Assembly (NCBI RefSeq): GCF_015221995.1
Contig: NZ_JADFFM010000002.1
Coordinates: 992,001 to 1,056,000 of the forward strand
Direction of reading: 5' to 3'
DNA length: 64,000 nt
Origin: Mucilaginibacter boryungensis
GTDB lineage: Bacteria > Bacteroidota > Bacteroidia > Sphingobacteriales > Sphingobacteriaceae
A program made the position numbers and the translations under genes. The notes below the pieces were generated by a model. The model did not search any database and was not told where the DNA came from. It was given only the letters and a program-made list of their open reading frames with translations. Positions 16,233 to 26,499 of this stretch are shown here, one piece after another; position 1 is the stretch's first letter, and the number at the start of each line of letters is the position of its first letter.

Positions 16233-16654
16233 TTGCGGAAAGATTACGCAGCTACATCATTCAAAATAATCCGGACCTGCTGCTACGGCTGCAGGAACAA
16301 TTTGGAATGACTAAATACATAGAAGATAACCTCGCGGGCATATCGGGTCAGTTGCAGGACTGGGTATCGGGCGGAAAGCCGCAATACATCATTGAAGAGC
16401 TTAGCCTGGAGCTGTTAACCGCTGATCTGCGTCCCTCCCGCTTCAACTATTTGAAGACACTGCTGGAAGAAGGATTTACGGCAAGCTTCAGCCGGTTCGC
16501 AGAGATGGGTGTGCTGACCTATGAGCTTACGAACCTGGTAGCACATTGCCAGCCCATTTTTGAGCAGTACAACTTCTCGGAAAGTAACGAGGAGGACAGG
16601 CAAATGTACTACGCTATTACGGCAGCAGTTGATGAATACCTAAGAAGTGCATAA
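16217..16654 (+). CDS. DUF1896-like protein
   Basis: A 145-residue acidic, all-helical soluble protein. Its layout (ELSLELLTADLRPSRFNYLKT, then LVAHCQPIFEQYNFS, then a final YAITAAVDEYL helix) matches my memory of the DUF1896 family. That family is encoded in Bacteroidota ICEs directly before a very large methylase-helicase gene, as here. Function unknown; probably works with that protein. Confidence 0.6.
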   Translation: MLEQIIAERLRSYIIQNNPDLLLRLQEQFGMTKYIEDNLAGISGQLQDWVSGGKPQYIIEELSLELLTADLRPSRFNYLKTLLEEGFTASFSRFAEMGVLTYELTNLVAHCQPIFEQYNFSESNEEDRQMYYAITAAVDEYLRSA

Positions 16655-16691
16655 TTAAAAATATTACTGAGCAGGGTGGAAATGGTGTGGT

Positions 16692-19600
16692 ATGGCGTAC
16701 AATCAGTATCATAAATTAACGGCGAATATCGCTGCGGTCAGGGCCGCTCTTCGTTGGGAGGCCGGCGAAAAACTTTCTGTTGAAGGCATTGAACAACTGC
16801 ATCAATATTCCGGCTTCGGGGGCATTAAAGCAATTCTCTTCAACGGGAGCGATAGGGACTCCTGGCTTGCATCCGGTGCCACTGAAGCTGACTTACGACT
16901 GCTTCCTAAAATGGAAGAGTTCCACAATTTATTAAAAGACCATTTCGCGGCTACGGATTATGAAACGATCATCAGATCACTGAAGAACAGTGTGCTGACC
17001 GCGTTCTATACCCCGGCATTCCTTCCCGCCATCCTTTTTGAATCCCTGAAAGAACAAGGGATAACACCACAGGCCTTATATGAACCAAGCGCCGGGGCCG
17101 GTGTATTTATCCGCGCCGCAATTGAATTCTTCCCATCACTGAAACAAATACAAGCAGTAGAAAAAGACACGCTTACAGGCAAGGTGCTATCGGCAATTGC
17201 CGCACATATCCCTGTTAAAACAACCGTAGCAATAAAAGGCTTTGAGGAGACTGGCAGAGAAGGGAAAGGGCAATATGACCTGGTGGTCAGCAATATCCCG
17301 TTTGGCAATTTCCAGGTCTATGATCCCGACTTTCCGACACGCCAGCTATCAGGCAAAATACATAACTATTTTTTCGCAAAGGGCCTCGACAAGCTTGCAG
17401 ACAAAGGCTTATTGGCCTATATCACCACCGATGCCTTCCTGAACAATCCTTCCAATATGGAAGCCAGGAATTACCTCTTCGCCCAGGCAAATTTTGTCAG
17501 CCTGCTGGCCCTACCTGATAACCTCATGAAGGACACGGGCAATACCGAAGCGCCTAGTCATTTACTCATCGTACAGAAGGATGCTCAAAAAAACGGCCTG
17601 AGCGATGATGAACAGAAACTAATTGGGACTTTAACACTTTCAGGGCCTTTTGGCAGCTATAACTACAATAGCTACCTGGCAGAACATCCCGAACTGTTGC
17701 TAGGCAATGATATCAAGGACGGTAAAAACCAATATGGCATTGCCAGTAAAACGGTGTGGCAGCAGGGCAATTTGTCTGAAATCTCCGGGCAATTATCAGA
17801 TAAGCTCCGGGCAGATTTCGGGGCAAGGATTAACAGTGATGGCTTTCACACAATAAGCCTTAACAGCAGCGGCAAATTGCCCGGCAAACAAATGAGCTTG
17901 TTGCCGATGCCGGAAATGCCACAGGTAAATACACAGACGCAGTTAGGCCTGTTTGATATGGGGAGTGGCAAAGCGGGTAACAAAGCGTATGCCTATTTGA
18001 CGGACCAGGATAGATCGATAATTGCAAAAGACTCTGCTAAAGTGCTGAGCACAATAACTGCGCAGCAACATCCGGGTCACGACCTCATCGTGCTGGTTGC
18101 GGCAAAAGCAATACAACAAAACCGTTACCTGTACCGGCTATATTCAAATGTTGCTGAGATCAAACCAACCAGTAACTGGTTGAACGGTAGCCAGCTTTCC
18201 CCTTACCTGGACGATATTAGCAATACCCTGAAAGGATACGCGTATAATTATCGCTATGAAGGAGACAGCACACTTCAGACAGCTTTCAACCTCATACCGG
18301 AGGACCCGGCAATTTTTACTGAGCTCGACCGCTTCACCCGTAATGGTATGCTCGTTGAGTGGAAGGATAAGATCGGTAAGATAAGTAACCTAAACACAGA
18401 TGCAGGCCAGGCACAATTTCAGCCAATGGCCGTAAGCCCGAGCCGTGCCGATTTCTACCGGCAGTACATTTCCCTGCGTGATGCCTACCTTTCATTCGAT
18501 CAAAATAGCGGCAGCAGCGCCGAATTGGAGCAGCAGCGGATTTTCCTGGCGGAACGCTATGATCGTTTTACAGATCAGTTTGGCCTCCTGAACTTGGCGG
18601 CCAATAAAAGGCTGATTGAAGAAGATACGGCCTATGGCTTACTGATCCTGGCATCCCTGGAGCGACGCAACGAAGAACGGTTCAGCAAAGCAGATATCCT
18701 GCAGGCAGCATTGGATAATCAGTCTGACCATTTCAGCACTGATGATCCTGTTGAGGCCTTAGCGAGGTGTCTGAATGACAAAGGCTGTGTCGCAATTAGT
18801 TTTATTGAAGCCGCCACCGGCCTGTCGGAAGCCGAAGTGATAAAAGTTTTATCGCAGCACATCCTGATCAACCCGGTGTCAGATAACTGGGAGACATGCG
18901 ACCAATATCTTTCCGGTAATGTGGTGTATAAGCTGGAGCAGGCCCAAAGACGAGTAAGTGATGACCCTGCAAACCCGCATTACCGCAACAGTCTCGAAGC
19001 CATACAAAAAGTACAGCCGGAGACTGTCCCTTTTGAGTTGCTGGATTTCAACCTGGGTGAACGCTGGATACCGCTGGAATACTATAATCGGTTTGCCACT
19101 GACCTGTTTGAGATTAAAACGAATGTCAGCTACCTGGGCAGCCTGGACACATTCAAAGTGGCTTGTGAAGGTGCAAACCCTAAAGTTTTACAGGAATATG
19201 CAGTAACACCTAAAAACGGTCGGACGAGTTATGGCTACACCCTGCTGGAACATGCCCTGGAAAATACGACCCCTTTTTTCACCTACGAAGTGCAGGTCGG
19301 GGAACGCAGTGTCCGCATACCTGACAATGACGCCATACAGCTTGCCCATGAAAAAATTGAAAGCATACGTTCACGCTTCATGGATTGGCTGCAGGAGCTG
19401 CCGGCAGAAGAAAAGCAGCGGATCGAAAAGCTGTATAATGACACCTTTAATTGCTATGTGCTGCGGGATTACGATGGCGGCCATTTGCATTTCCCGGGTC
19501 TGGACAAGGCAGCACTGAAGATCGAGGACCTGTACAGTTCTCAGAAAAATGCGGCTTGGCGCATAATGCAGAATCGTGGTGGCTTGATTGACCACGAGGT

Positions 19601-22214
19601 TGGACTTGGAAAGACACTGACCATGATCGTTGCTTCAAATGAAATGCGGCGATTGGGGATCGTGCATAAGCCGATGATCCTGGCATTAAAGGCGAACGTT
19701 GACCAGATACGAAACACCTACCGACTTGCCTATCCGAAAGCCCGTATCCTCGCTCCCGGCGAAAATGATTTTACACCGGAGAAAAGGCGGCGCATGTTCC
19801 ATGAGATCAAGAACAATAATTGGGACTGCATCATCCTGACCCATGATCAGTTTGGAAAAATACCCCAGTCGCCGGAGATACAAAAAGCAATATTTGAAGC
19901 AGAGCTGGATAATATTGAAAGAGACCTGGATACCTTGCAGCAGAGTGGTGCTGAAATATCTAAAAGTGTATTAAAGGGGCTGGAGATCAGGAAGACAAAC
20001 CTTGCGGGCAAACTCAAAGAGGTGGCAGCGCAGATCGAAAGCAAGAAAGACACTGATATCGATTTCCAGGCCCTGGGTATCGACCACTTATTCATTGATG
20101 AGTCCCATAAATTTAAGAACCTTACGTTTACCACCCGTCATAACCGCGTAGCAGGGCTGGGCAATGTGGAGGGCAGCCAGAAAGCGCTCAACATGCTTTT
20201 CGCAGTAAGAACACTACAACAAAAGTTTGACAGTGATCTGTGCGTTACCTTTCTTTCGGGCACGCCTATTTCCAATTCCCTCACCGAGATGTACCTTATT
20301 TTCAAATACCTCCGGCCTAAAGAAATGGAGCGGCAGTGTATTCAGAATTTCGACGGCTGGGCAGCGGTATTTGCCAAGAAGACCACCGATTTTGAATTCT
20401 CCGTCACCAACGAGATCATCGCTAAGGAACGCTTCCGGCACTTTATTAAAGTCCCCGAACTCGCTTTGTTTTATAATGAGATTACCGATTATAAAACGGC
20501 GCAACATATCCATCTGGATAAGCCTGTTCTCAAAGAAGAGCTGGTCAATATTAAACCATCGACAGAGCAGCAGGAGTTCATCAAAAAACTGATGGAGTTT
20601 GCGCGGACCGGAGACGGTACCCTTATAGGCAGGGGCCGCCTGACACCTGAAGAGGACAAGGGAAGGATGCTCATCGCCACGAACTATGCCAAGAAGATGG
20701 CCACAGATATGCGGCTGATATCGGGGTATTACAGTGATCACCCGGAAAATAAAATAAATACCTGCGCCCGCAAGGTCGCGGCCATCTATAGGGAGAGCGA
20801 TCAGCATAAAGGTACCCAGATCGTCTTTTGTGACATTGGCACGCCGAAGACAGGCGAGTTCAACATGTACGATGCGCTTAAAGACAAGCTGGTATCAGAT
20901 TTTGGACTTCCCGCCCATGAGATCACCTTCATCCATGACTGGAGTGATAAAAAGCGTCCTGAGCTGTTCCGTAAAATGAACAAAGGACAGATCAGGATAT
21001 TGATCGGCAGTACGGAGAAAGCCGGTACAGGGCTCAATGTACAGGAGCGGGTAATAGCAACGCACCACCTCGATATACCCTGGAAGCCATCTGAACTGGA
21101 ACAACGAAACGGGCGTGGTGCCCGGCAGGGCAACTGGCTGGCAAAGGCCCATTACAATAACCAGGTCCTCAACTTCATCTATGCTACGGAACAATCCCTG
21201 GATAATTACAAATTTAACCTGCTGAAAAACAAGCAGACCTTCATCAGCCAGATGAAGAACTGTGAGCTAAACATCCGGTCAATTGATGAAGGGGCAATAG
21301 ATGAGAAGAGCGGCATGAACTTTTCCGAGTACATCGCTATACTGTCCGGGGATACCAGCCTGCTGGAAAAATCAAGGATAGAGAAAAAGATCGCAGTCGT
21401 TGAAAGCCTGAAAAAAGCTCATTTCAAAGAGCAGTCGAGGACACGGCAACACCTGGACGCTGTAATCGCGGAGCGACTTACCACCAATGATCTGTTAGAG
21501 CGATTAAAAACTGACCAGCAATTTTATAAAGACCAGCTTGGCTATGCTGCAGATGGCTCGAAGTTAAATCCGATCAGGCTGAAGGGATATGAAGGCGCAG
21601 ATGCAGAGGTTATCGGTAAGCAAATAATAACATTGTATCACAAGTGGCAACCGGGGACGGAGAGCCAGATTGGTTCGCTCTATGGCTTTGCATTGCATAT
21701 CCGTCAACATACCGAAATGATCGAATCCGATGGCAGGCTGGTTGCCCGCAATTACAACACCTTTTATGCCGAGAAACCTGAGACCGGAATAAAATACACT
21801 TACAATCAGGGACACCCTAACCTGGACAACCCGAAACTGGCCGCAAGGCATTTTCTGAATGCAATCGACAGGGTAGACAACCTGGTAGAAAAATATGAGC
21901 AAAAGCTGCAGGAACTGGAGCGCGAGATCCCGCTACTGGAGCAGATTGCGAAAAAGCCATTTGAAAGAGAAAAAGAGCTGGCAGATATGAAGTTGCAGTT
22001 GGCAAAACTGGAACGGGAAATTGCAATCAATATCCAGTCACGGCAGATGAAAGAAAACGGCCTGTTCAGCAGTGAGTCCTTGCAACAGGATGCCCCGGGC
22101 AAGCCCGACGGATGTGTCATCAGGATGACACCGCCAGACGAACAGCAGCTAAAAGGGAAATTATCAGTTGCATTAATTCCGCAGAGAACGAAGAGAAGAT
22201 CGATGGGCCTATAA
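16692..22214 (+). CDS. Giant N6-adenine methylase-helicase fusion of conjugative elements
   Basis: An 1840-residue protein. The N-terminus has YSGFGGI, then a gamma-class methyltransferase domain with SAM motif YEPSAGAGVF (near 131) and catalytic motif SNIPFGNF, the NPPF/NIPF variant of these proteins. A superfamily 2 helicase follows: Walker A DHEVGLGKT (near 966), DESH box (near 1135), motif III FLSGTPISNS, and motif VI QRNGRGARQG (near 1470). The last 350 residues are coiled-coil-rich. Such proteins are standard in Bacteroidota ICEs and related phages. They may modify or remodel transferred DNA and help evade restriction; the exact role is unknown. Confidence 0.88.
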   Translation: MAYNQYHKLTANIAAVRAALRWEAGEKLSVEGIEQLHQYSGFGGIKAILFNGSDRDSWLASGATEADLRLLPKMEEFHNLLKDHFAATDYETIIRSLKNSVLTAFYTPAFLPAILFESLKEQGITPQALYEPSAGAGVFIRAAIEFFPSLKQIQAVEKDTLTGKVLSAIAAHIPVKTTVAIKGFEETGREGKGQYDLVVSNIPFGNFQVYDPDFPTRQLSGKIHNYFFAKGLDKLADKGLLAYITTDAFLNNPSNMEARNYLFAQANFVSLLALPDNLMKDTGNTEAPSHLLIVQKDAQKNGLSDDEQKLIGTLTLSGPFGSYNYNSYLAEHPELLLGNDIKDGKNQYGIASKTVWQQGNLSEISGQLSDKLRADFGARINSDGFHTISLNSSGKLPGKQMSLLPMPEMPQVNTQTQLGLFDMGSGKAGNKAYAYLTDQDRSIIAKDSAKVLSTITAQQHPGHDLIVLVAAKAIQQNRYLYRLYSNVAEIKPTSNWLNGSQLSPYLDDISNTLKGYAYNYRYEGDSTLQTAFNLIPEDPAIFTELDRFTRNGMLVEWKDKIGKISNLNTDAGQAQFQPMAVSPSRADFYRQYISLRDAYLSFDQNSGSSAELEQQRIFLAERYDRFTDQFGLLNLAANKRLIEEDTAYGLLILASLERRNEERFSKADILQAALDNQSDHFSTDDPVEALARCLNDKGCVAISFIEAATGLSEAEVIKVLSQHILINPVSDNWETCDQYLSGNVVYKLEQAQRRVSDDPANPHYRNSLEAIQKVQPETVPFELLDFNLGERWIPLEYYNRFATDLFEIKTNVSYLGSLDTFKVACEGANPKVLQEYAVTPKNGRTSYGYTLLEHALENTTPFFTYEVQVGERSVRIPDNDAIQLAHEKIESIRSRFMDWLQELPAEEKQRIEKLYNDTFNCYVLRDYDGGHLHFPGLDKAALKIEDLYSSQKNAAWRIMQNRGGLIDHEVGLGKTLTMIVASNEMRRLGIVHKPMILALKANVDQIRNTYRLAYPKARILAPGENDFTPEKRRRMFHEIKNNNWDCIILTHDQFGKIPQSPEIQKAIFEAELDNIERDLDTLQQSGAEISKSVLKGLEIRKTNLAGKLKEVAAQIESKKDTDIDFQALGIDHLFIDESHKFKNLTFTTRHNRVAGLGNVEGSQKALNMLFAVRTLQQKFDSDLCVTFLSGTPISNSLTEMYLIFKYLRPKEMERQCIQNFDGWAAVFAKKTTDFEFSVTNEIIAKERFRHFIKVPELALFYNEITDYKTAQHIHLDKPVLKEELVNIKPSTEQQEFIKKLMEFARTGDGTLIGRGRLTPEEDKGRMLIATNYAKKMATDMRLISGYYSDHPENKINTCARKVAAIYRESDQHKGTQIVFCDIGTPKTGEFNMYDALKDKLVSDFGLPAHEITFIHDWSDKKRPELFRKMNKGQIRILIGSTEKAGTGLNVQERVIATHHLDIPWKPSELEQRNGRGARQGNWLAKAHYNNQVLNFIYATEQSLDNYKFNLLKNKQTFISQMKNCELNIRSIDEGAIDEKSGMNFSEYIAILSGDTSLLEKSRIEKKIAVVESLKKAHFKEQSRTRQHLDAVIAERLTTNDLLERLKTDQQFYKDQLGYAADGSKLNPIRLKGYEGADAEVIGKQIITLYHKWQPGTESQIGSLYGFALHIRQHTEMIESDGRLVARNYNTFYAEKPETGIKYTYNQGHPNLDNPKLAARHFLNAIDRVDNLVEKYEQKLQELEREIPLLEQIAKKPFEREKELADMKLQLAKLEREIAINIQSRQMKENGLFSSESLQQDAPGKPDGCVIRMTPPDEQQLKGKLSVALIPQRTKRRSMGL

Positions 22215-22223
22215 TGAATTATC

Positions 22224-22565
22224 ATGGCAAACAGTGTATATCAAATCAACAGGGGAATCAATAAAAGCATTGAGTTCAGAGGGCTTAAAGCGCAATACAT
22301 CTGGTACCTGGGTGGCGGCCTGGTCGCATTGGTCATCGTTTTTGCGATCTGCTATATCATTGGAATTTATCCGCTGATCTGCGTCGCCATTGTAATGGGG
22401 GCCGGTACCTTATTGTTTGTCAAGGTTTATGCGATGAGCCGTAAATATGGGCAGTATGGAATGATGAAGGCCGCTGCCCGTCGGCAGGTCCCCCGGTTTA
22501 TCAAAGTGCGCAGCAGGAAAGTATTCTTATTAAACTCGGAAGGCAATGGAACAGGAAATAGGTAA
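22224..22565 (+). CDS. traF: Conjugative transposon protein TraF (DUF4133)
   Basis: A 113-residue protein starting MANSVYQINRGINKSIEFRGL, the recognisable DUF4133 N-terminus. It has two membrane helices (about residues 28-48 and 50-70) and a basic tail. It corresponds to VirB3 in type IV secretion systems and is normally encoded just before the TraG ATPase; here one extra gene lies between. The end overlaps the next gene by 20 bp if that gene starts at 22546. Confidence 0.88.
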   Translation: MANSVYQINRGINKSIEFRGLKAQYIWYLGGGLVALVIVFAICYIIGIYPLICVAIVMGAGTLLFVKVYAMSRKYGQYGMMKAAARRQVPRFIKVRSRKVFLLNSEGNGTGNR

Positions 22566-23343
22566 AATGAATCCAAATATATTGATCGGTAACACGCCAT
22601 TTGTCTTAGACCGATACGAAAGGACATTGCGGAAGTATGGCAGCGGGGACGCGAACATCTCATTTAATGATTTGAAAATTGAGAACGGCTTTTATAGTTG
22701 TCCGTTCAACGAAGCGCAAAATGCTAATGGTATCACGCATGTTACTGACGACCAAGTCCAGCACGAAACATTTCAGTTGACGATTCCGCAGGCTATCCTG
22801 GAGCATAAAGAGATCAGCCCACAGGAACTATTGAATTATAATACAGCCTCCCTGGAGCATAATTGGGGTTACTACCTGGCCGATGAGTTTCTGGGGCGGA
22901 GGCTTGCAGGCGAACTCCCCCATATCAACATCGAAGGCAGCGATTTTACCATCGACTGGCGACTCAAAGAATTGCGTGAGACGGAAGCGCCGTTCAATTG
23001 CCTGCGCTTTAATAACATGGAACTCTCTGAAAATGGTGAACGGTATTTATTCTTTTATCACCGGCAGGCCCATTGTTTATTCAGACCGGGTACTGATAGC
23101 GACAGGCTGCCCGATCACGTCATCCTGATTGCTATCCCCAATGAGCTGAAGCTAGACCCGGTCGGGGTGGCCAGGCAATACGGCTTGAAAGACTTCGAAC
23201 TGCTGCGCGAGTTTCCAATACAAAAAGAGCTCAGATCAGAAAGCATTCCTCTCGCCGGCCCCGGGAAATTAAAGAAGCAGTTGAGTGAAAAGAATGAGGA
23301 CCGGAAGCAGCAAAAAAAGAAGAGAAACGGCAGGCATTTATAA
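22546..23343 (+). CDS. ICE-borne hypothetical protein
   Basis: A 265-residue soluble protein (or 258 if ATG 22567 is used). No signal or membrane segment. The C-terminal 30 residues are highly basic and lysine-rich (KKQLSEKNEDRKQQKKKR), suggesting nucleic-acid contact. It sits between traF and traG, so it may be part of the transfer machinery, but I recognise no domain. Confidence 0.65.
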   Translation: MEQEIGKMNPNILIGNTPFVLDRYERTLRKYGSGDANISFNDLKIENGFYSCPFNEAQNANGITHVTDDQVQHETFQLTIPQAILEHKEISPQELLNYNTASLEHNWGYYLADEFLGRRLAGELPHINIEGSDFTIDWRLKELRETEAPFNCLRFNNMELSENGERYLFFYHRQAHCLFRPGTDSDRLPDHVILIAIPNELKLDPVGVARQYGLKDFELLREFPIQKELRSESIPLAGPGKLKKQLSEKNEDRKQQKKKRNGRHL

Positions 23344-23361
23344 GAACAGGCAGATCAATAA

Positions 23362-25812
23362 ATGATTATGGAAAAGCGGATGGAGGATTTATTGCCATTG
23401 TTGGCTGTTGAACACAATTGTATCGTTTCCCGGCAGGGAGATATCACCGTTGCGTTTAAGGTTCAATTGCCTGAACTGTTTTCGCTTAGCAGCGAAGAGT
23501 ATGAAACACTGCACCAGGCCTGGGTAAAAGCAATCCGGATATTGCCAAAGTTTACGGTTTTTCACAAGCAGGATTGGTTTCTGCAGTCCCGCTACCAGCC
23601 AGCGGCTATGGAGCACCGCGATTTTCTTCATAAGGCTGCTGATCAATACTTCTCGGGCCGCAACTATCTTAATCATAGCTGTTACGTGTACCTGACCAAG
23701 AAGCCGGATGGACGCAGGGTCAGCAGCTCATTATTCAGCAACCTGACTCGTCGCAACCTGGTGCCGGAGCAGACGATTAATCCTGCAATGCTACAGCAGT
23801 TCCTGAGTGCCTGTAGTCAATTCAGGCATCTGTTAGCCGATTCAGGTTATATGAAGCTGGAACAATTAAGTAATCGAGCATTATCCAGCGACAAAGGAAC
23901 AAAAGGTATTGTCGAACGATATTGCCAACTGTCCGAAAATCCTGATCAACCTATGATCAGCGATATCAAATTTGAACCGGAAATAGCGGTTGGAAATAAA
24001 AAGTGTCAACTATATACGCTCAGTGATGCAGATGACTTGCCTGCCTTATGCGGAAGCAGGATTAGTTATGAGAAATACAGTACCGATAAAACGAAGTTCA
24101 GCATTGGGTTTGCCAGCGCATTGGGACAACTGCTGCCCTGCGACCACCTGTACAATCAATACATTTTCATCGATGATGCACAGCAAACAATTAAACGGCT
24201 CGAACAAAAAAAGCTTCGGCTACAGTCCCTTGCGGCCTACAGCCGTGAAAATGCATTGTCGCGGGACGCGGTAAATGATTTTCTTAACGAGGCTATATCT
24301 GCACAGCGCTTACCGGTTAAAGCCCATTTCAATGTGTTGGCCTGGACAGAAGACAAAGAGCAAATTAAAGAAATAAGAAACCAGGTAGGAACGGCCTTCG
24401 CGCAGATGGATGCTATCGCTAAGGAAGAGACCGTTGGTGCTCCCCAGATATTTTGGGCGGGTATTCCCGGCAATAGTGCTGACTTCCCGATGAACGATTG
24501 CTTCGATACATTCCTTGAGCAAGCCACCTGCTTTATCGCGTCGGAAGGCTGTCCCGCATCGGCGTCGCCGGCAGAAGGTATCCGTTTTTGTGACCGCCTC
24601 TCATCGCGCCCCCTGTACATAGATCTTTATGACGGGCCCCGGAAAGCAGGCATTACCAGTAACATGGGTACCCTTGTTTGCGGTACATCGGGCGGCGGCA
24701 AGAGTATGACCGTTAACCACATACTGCATAGCCTGTACACCCAGGGCGCACATTGTGTTACCGTAGACATAGGTGGCAGTTACCTGGGGCTCTGCGAATC
24801 ACTGGGCGGATATTATTTCAGCTATTCGGAGGAAAGCCCGATAAAATTCAACCCTTTCTATTTAGCAGATGGAACCCTGCTTGATACCGAAAAGACAGAA
24901 AGTCTTAAATCATTATTGGTTGCCTTATGGAAACAGGAACATGATAGTTTTAACCGCAGTGAATATGTAGCGCTATCAAATGCCTTGTCCGGCTATTACA
25001 AACACCTCAATGACAATGCGGCCATATTTCCCTGTTTCAACAGTTTTTATGAATACCTGGAGACCGACTATGTTGAAGTGCTTAAAGGACATAAAGTAAA
25101 GGACAGGGATTTTGATGTAGATAATTTTCTTTACGTGTTGCGGCCATTTTATAAGGGCGGCGAGTTTGACTACCTGCTGAACGCGACGGAAAACCTCGAC
25201 CTTTTACATCAGCCCTTCATTGTAATTGAACTCGACAATATTAAAGACCATCCCATACTGTTCCCGGTGGTAACGCTGGTGATCATGGAGCTGTTTATTT
25301 CCAAAATGCGGAAATTGAAAGGCGTCCGCAAGGTACTCACAATAGATGAGGCATGGAAGGCAATAGCAAAGTCTGGCATGGCTGAGTTTTTAAAATATGC
25401 TTTTAAGACCATCCGCAAGTTCAACGGTATACCTATCGTGATCACACAGGAACTTGATGACCTGGTTAGTTCTCCCATCATTAAAGATGCCATTATAAAT
25501 AATGCCGACATCAAGATACTGATGGACATGCGCAAGTTCATCAACAAGTTTGATAAGCTGCAGGACACCCTCGGTATGTCCGAAAAGGGAAAGACCATCC
25601 TTCTGTCTGTAAATAAAGACGAGCGCGAGATCTATATCGATATAGGCGGGCAGTTGCAGGCAGTTTACCGGAATGAGTTGTGCCCGGAAGAGTACTATGC
25701 ATTTACCACCGAAGGAAAGGAACGGGTTAAGGTATTGGAATACGCACAAAAGTATGGCGGTATGGAAGCGGGGATTACCCAATTGATCAAAGACTTACAA
25801 ACAAACAAATAA
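23362..25812 (+). CDS. traG: TraG-family conjugation ATPase (VirB4-like)
   Basis: An 816-residue protein. The N-terminal half has the CagE/TraG-N character, and the C-terminal half is the P-loop ATPase with Walker A GTSGGGKSMT (near 442) and Walker B VLTIDEAWKA (near 660), followed by ITQELDDL as the sensor region. This is the energising ATPase of the Bacteroidota conjugation apparatus. Start: ATG 23362 and ATG 23368 are both possible. Length is typical. Confidence 0.94.
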   Translation: MIMEKRMEDLLPLLAVEHNCIVSRQGDITVAFKVQLPELFSLSSEEYETLHQAWVKAIRILPKFTVFHKQDWFLQSRYQPAAMEHRDFLHKAADQYFSGRNYLNHSCYVYLTKKPDGRRVSSSLFSNLTRRNLVPEQTINPAMLQQFLSACSQFRHLLADSGYMKLEQLSNRALSSDKGTKGIVERYCQLSENPDQPMISDIKFEPEIAVGNKKCQLYTLSDADDLPALCGSRISYEKYSTDKTKFSIGFASALGQLLPCDHLYNQYIFIDDAQQTIKRLEQKKLRLQSLAAYSRENALSRDAVNDFLNEAISAQRLPVKAHFNVLAWTEDKEQIKEIRNQVGTAFAQMDAIAKEETVGAPQIFWAGIPGNSADFPMNDCFDTFLEQATCFIASEGCPASASPAEGIRFCDRLSSRPLYIDLYDGPRKAGITSNMGTLVCGTSGGGKSMTVNHILHSLYTQGAHCVTVDIGGSYLGLCESLGGYYFSYSEESPIKFNPFYLADGTLLDTEKTESLKSLLVALWKQEHDSFNRSEYVALSNALSGYYKHLNDNAAIFPCFNSFYEYLETDYVEVLKGHKVKDRDFDVDNFLYVLRPFYKGGEFDYLLNATENLDLLHQPFIVIELDNIKDHPILFPVVTLVIMELFISKMRKLKGVRKVLTIDEAWKAIAKSGMAEFLKYAFKTIRKFNGIPIVITQELDDLVSSPIIKDAIINNADIKILMDMRKFINKFDKLQDTLGMSEKGKTILLSVNKDEREIYIDIGGQLQAVYRNELCPEEYYAFTTEGKERVKVLEYAQKYGGMEAGITQLIKDLQTNK

Positions 25813-25822
25813 GGAGGGGAAG

Positions 25823-26494
25823 ATGAAGTGGAAAAAGATAAGCATGCTGACTGCGATTTTGGTGATTAGTTGCTCCATGCAACTTAGCGCACAGATACCT
25901 ATTGTAGGGCTGATCACAAGTGCGGTAAAAAAAGTGATCGTAGCCATAGATCTCAAAGTGCAGCAAATGCAAAACAAGACCATCGCCTTGCAGAATGCGG
26001 AAAAAGAGCTTGAGAACAAGATGGCCCTGGGCAACCTGAATGATATTTCTGGCTGGCTGGACAAGGAGAAAAAGCTGTATGCGGACTACTACCGGGAACT
26101 GCATCAAGTGAAGTCTGTGATATCAACCTATGAGCTGGTGAAGGCAGTGGTTAAACAGCAGGAACAATTAGTCAATGAATATCACCAGGCCTTTGGCCTA
26201 TTTCAGCGGGACCAGAATTTTTCGACAGACGATCTCAACAACATGCGCGGGGTCTACCGCGGCATCCTGGATGCAAGTGTACAGAACCTGAACGAAGTGC
26301 TGCTTGCTATAACGAACCTGTCAACGAGTATGAACGATGGGGAGCGCCTGGCACTGATACACAAGGCGGCAACCGGTTTGCAACATAACCTGGACGACCT
26401 GCGGCAATACAACTCAGGCAACATACAGCTCAGCCTGCGACGTGCAGAAGACCAGCAAAGCAGAGCAGCTATTAAAAAATTATATGGCCTTTAA
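25823..26494 (+). CDS. traI: TraI-like exported conjugation protein, paralogue 1
   Basis: A 223-residue protein with a signal peptide (residues 1-23, ending QLSAQ) and a long helical, coiled-coil-prone body. It ends LRRAEDQQSRAAIKKLYGL. The two genes after it encode proteins of similar length with the same closing pattern: an RR pair, then a terminal K/R-LY motif. This layout matches the TraI protein of CTnDOT-type elements, a periplasmic component of unknown function. Confidence 0.75.
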   Translation: MKWKKISMLTAILVISCSMQLSAQIPIVGLITSAVKKVIVAIDLKVQQMQNKTIALQNAEKELENKMALGNLNDISGWLDKEKKLYADYYRELHQVKSVISTYELVKAVVKQQEQLVNEYHQAFGLFQRDQNFSTDDLNNMRGVYRGILDASVQNLNEVLLAITNLSTSMNDGERLALIHKAATGLQHNLDDLRQYNSGNIQLSLRRAEDQQSRAAIKKLYGL

Positions 26495-26499
26495 GCATT

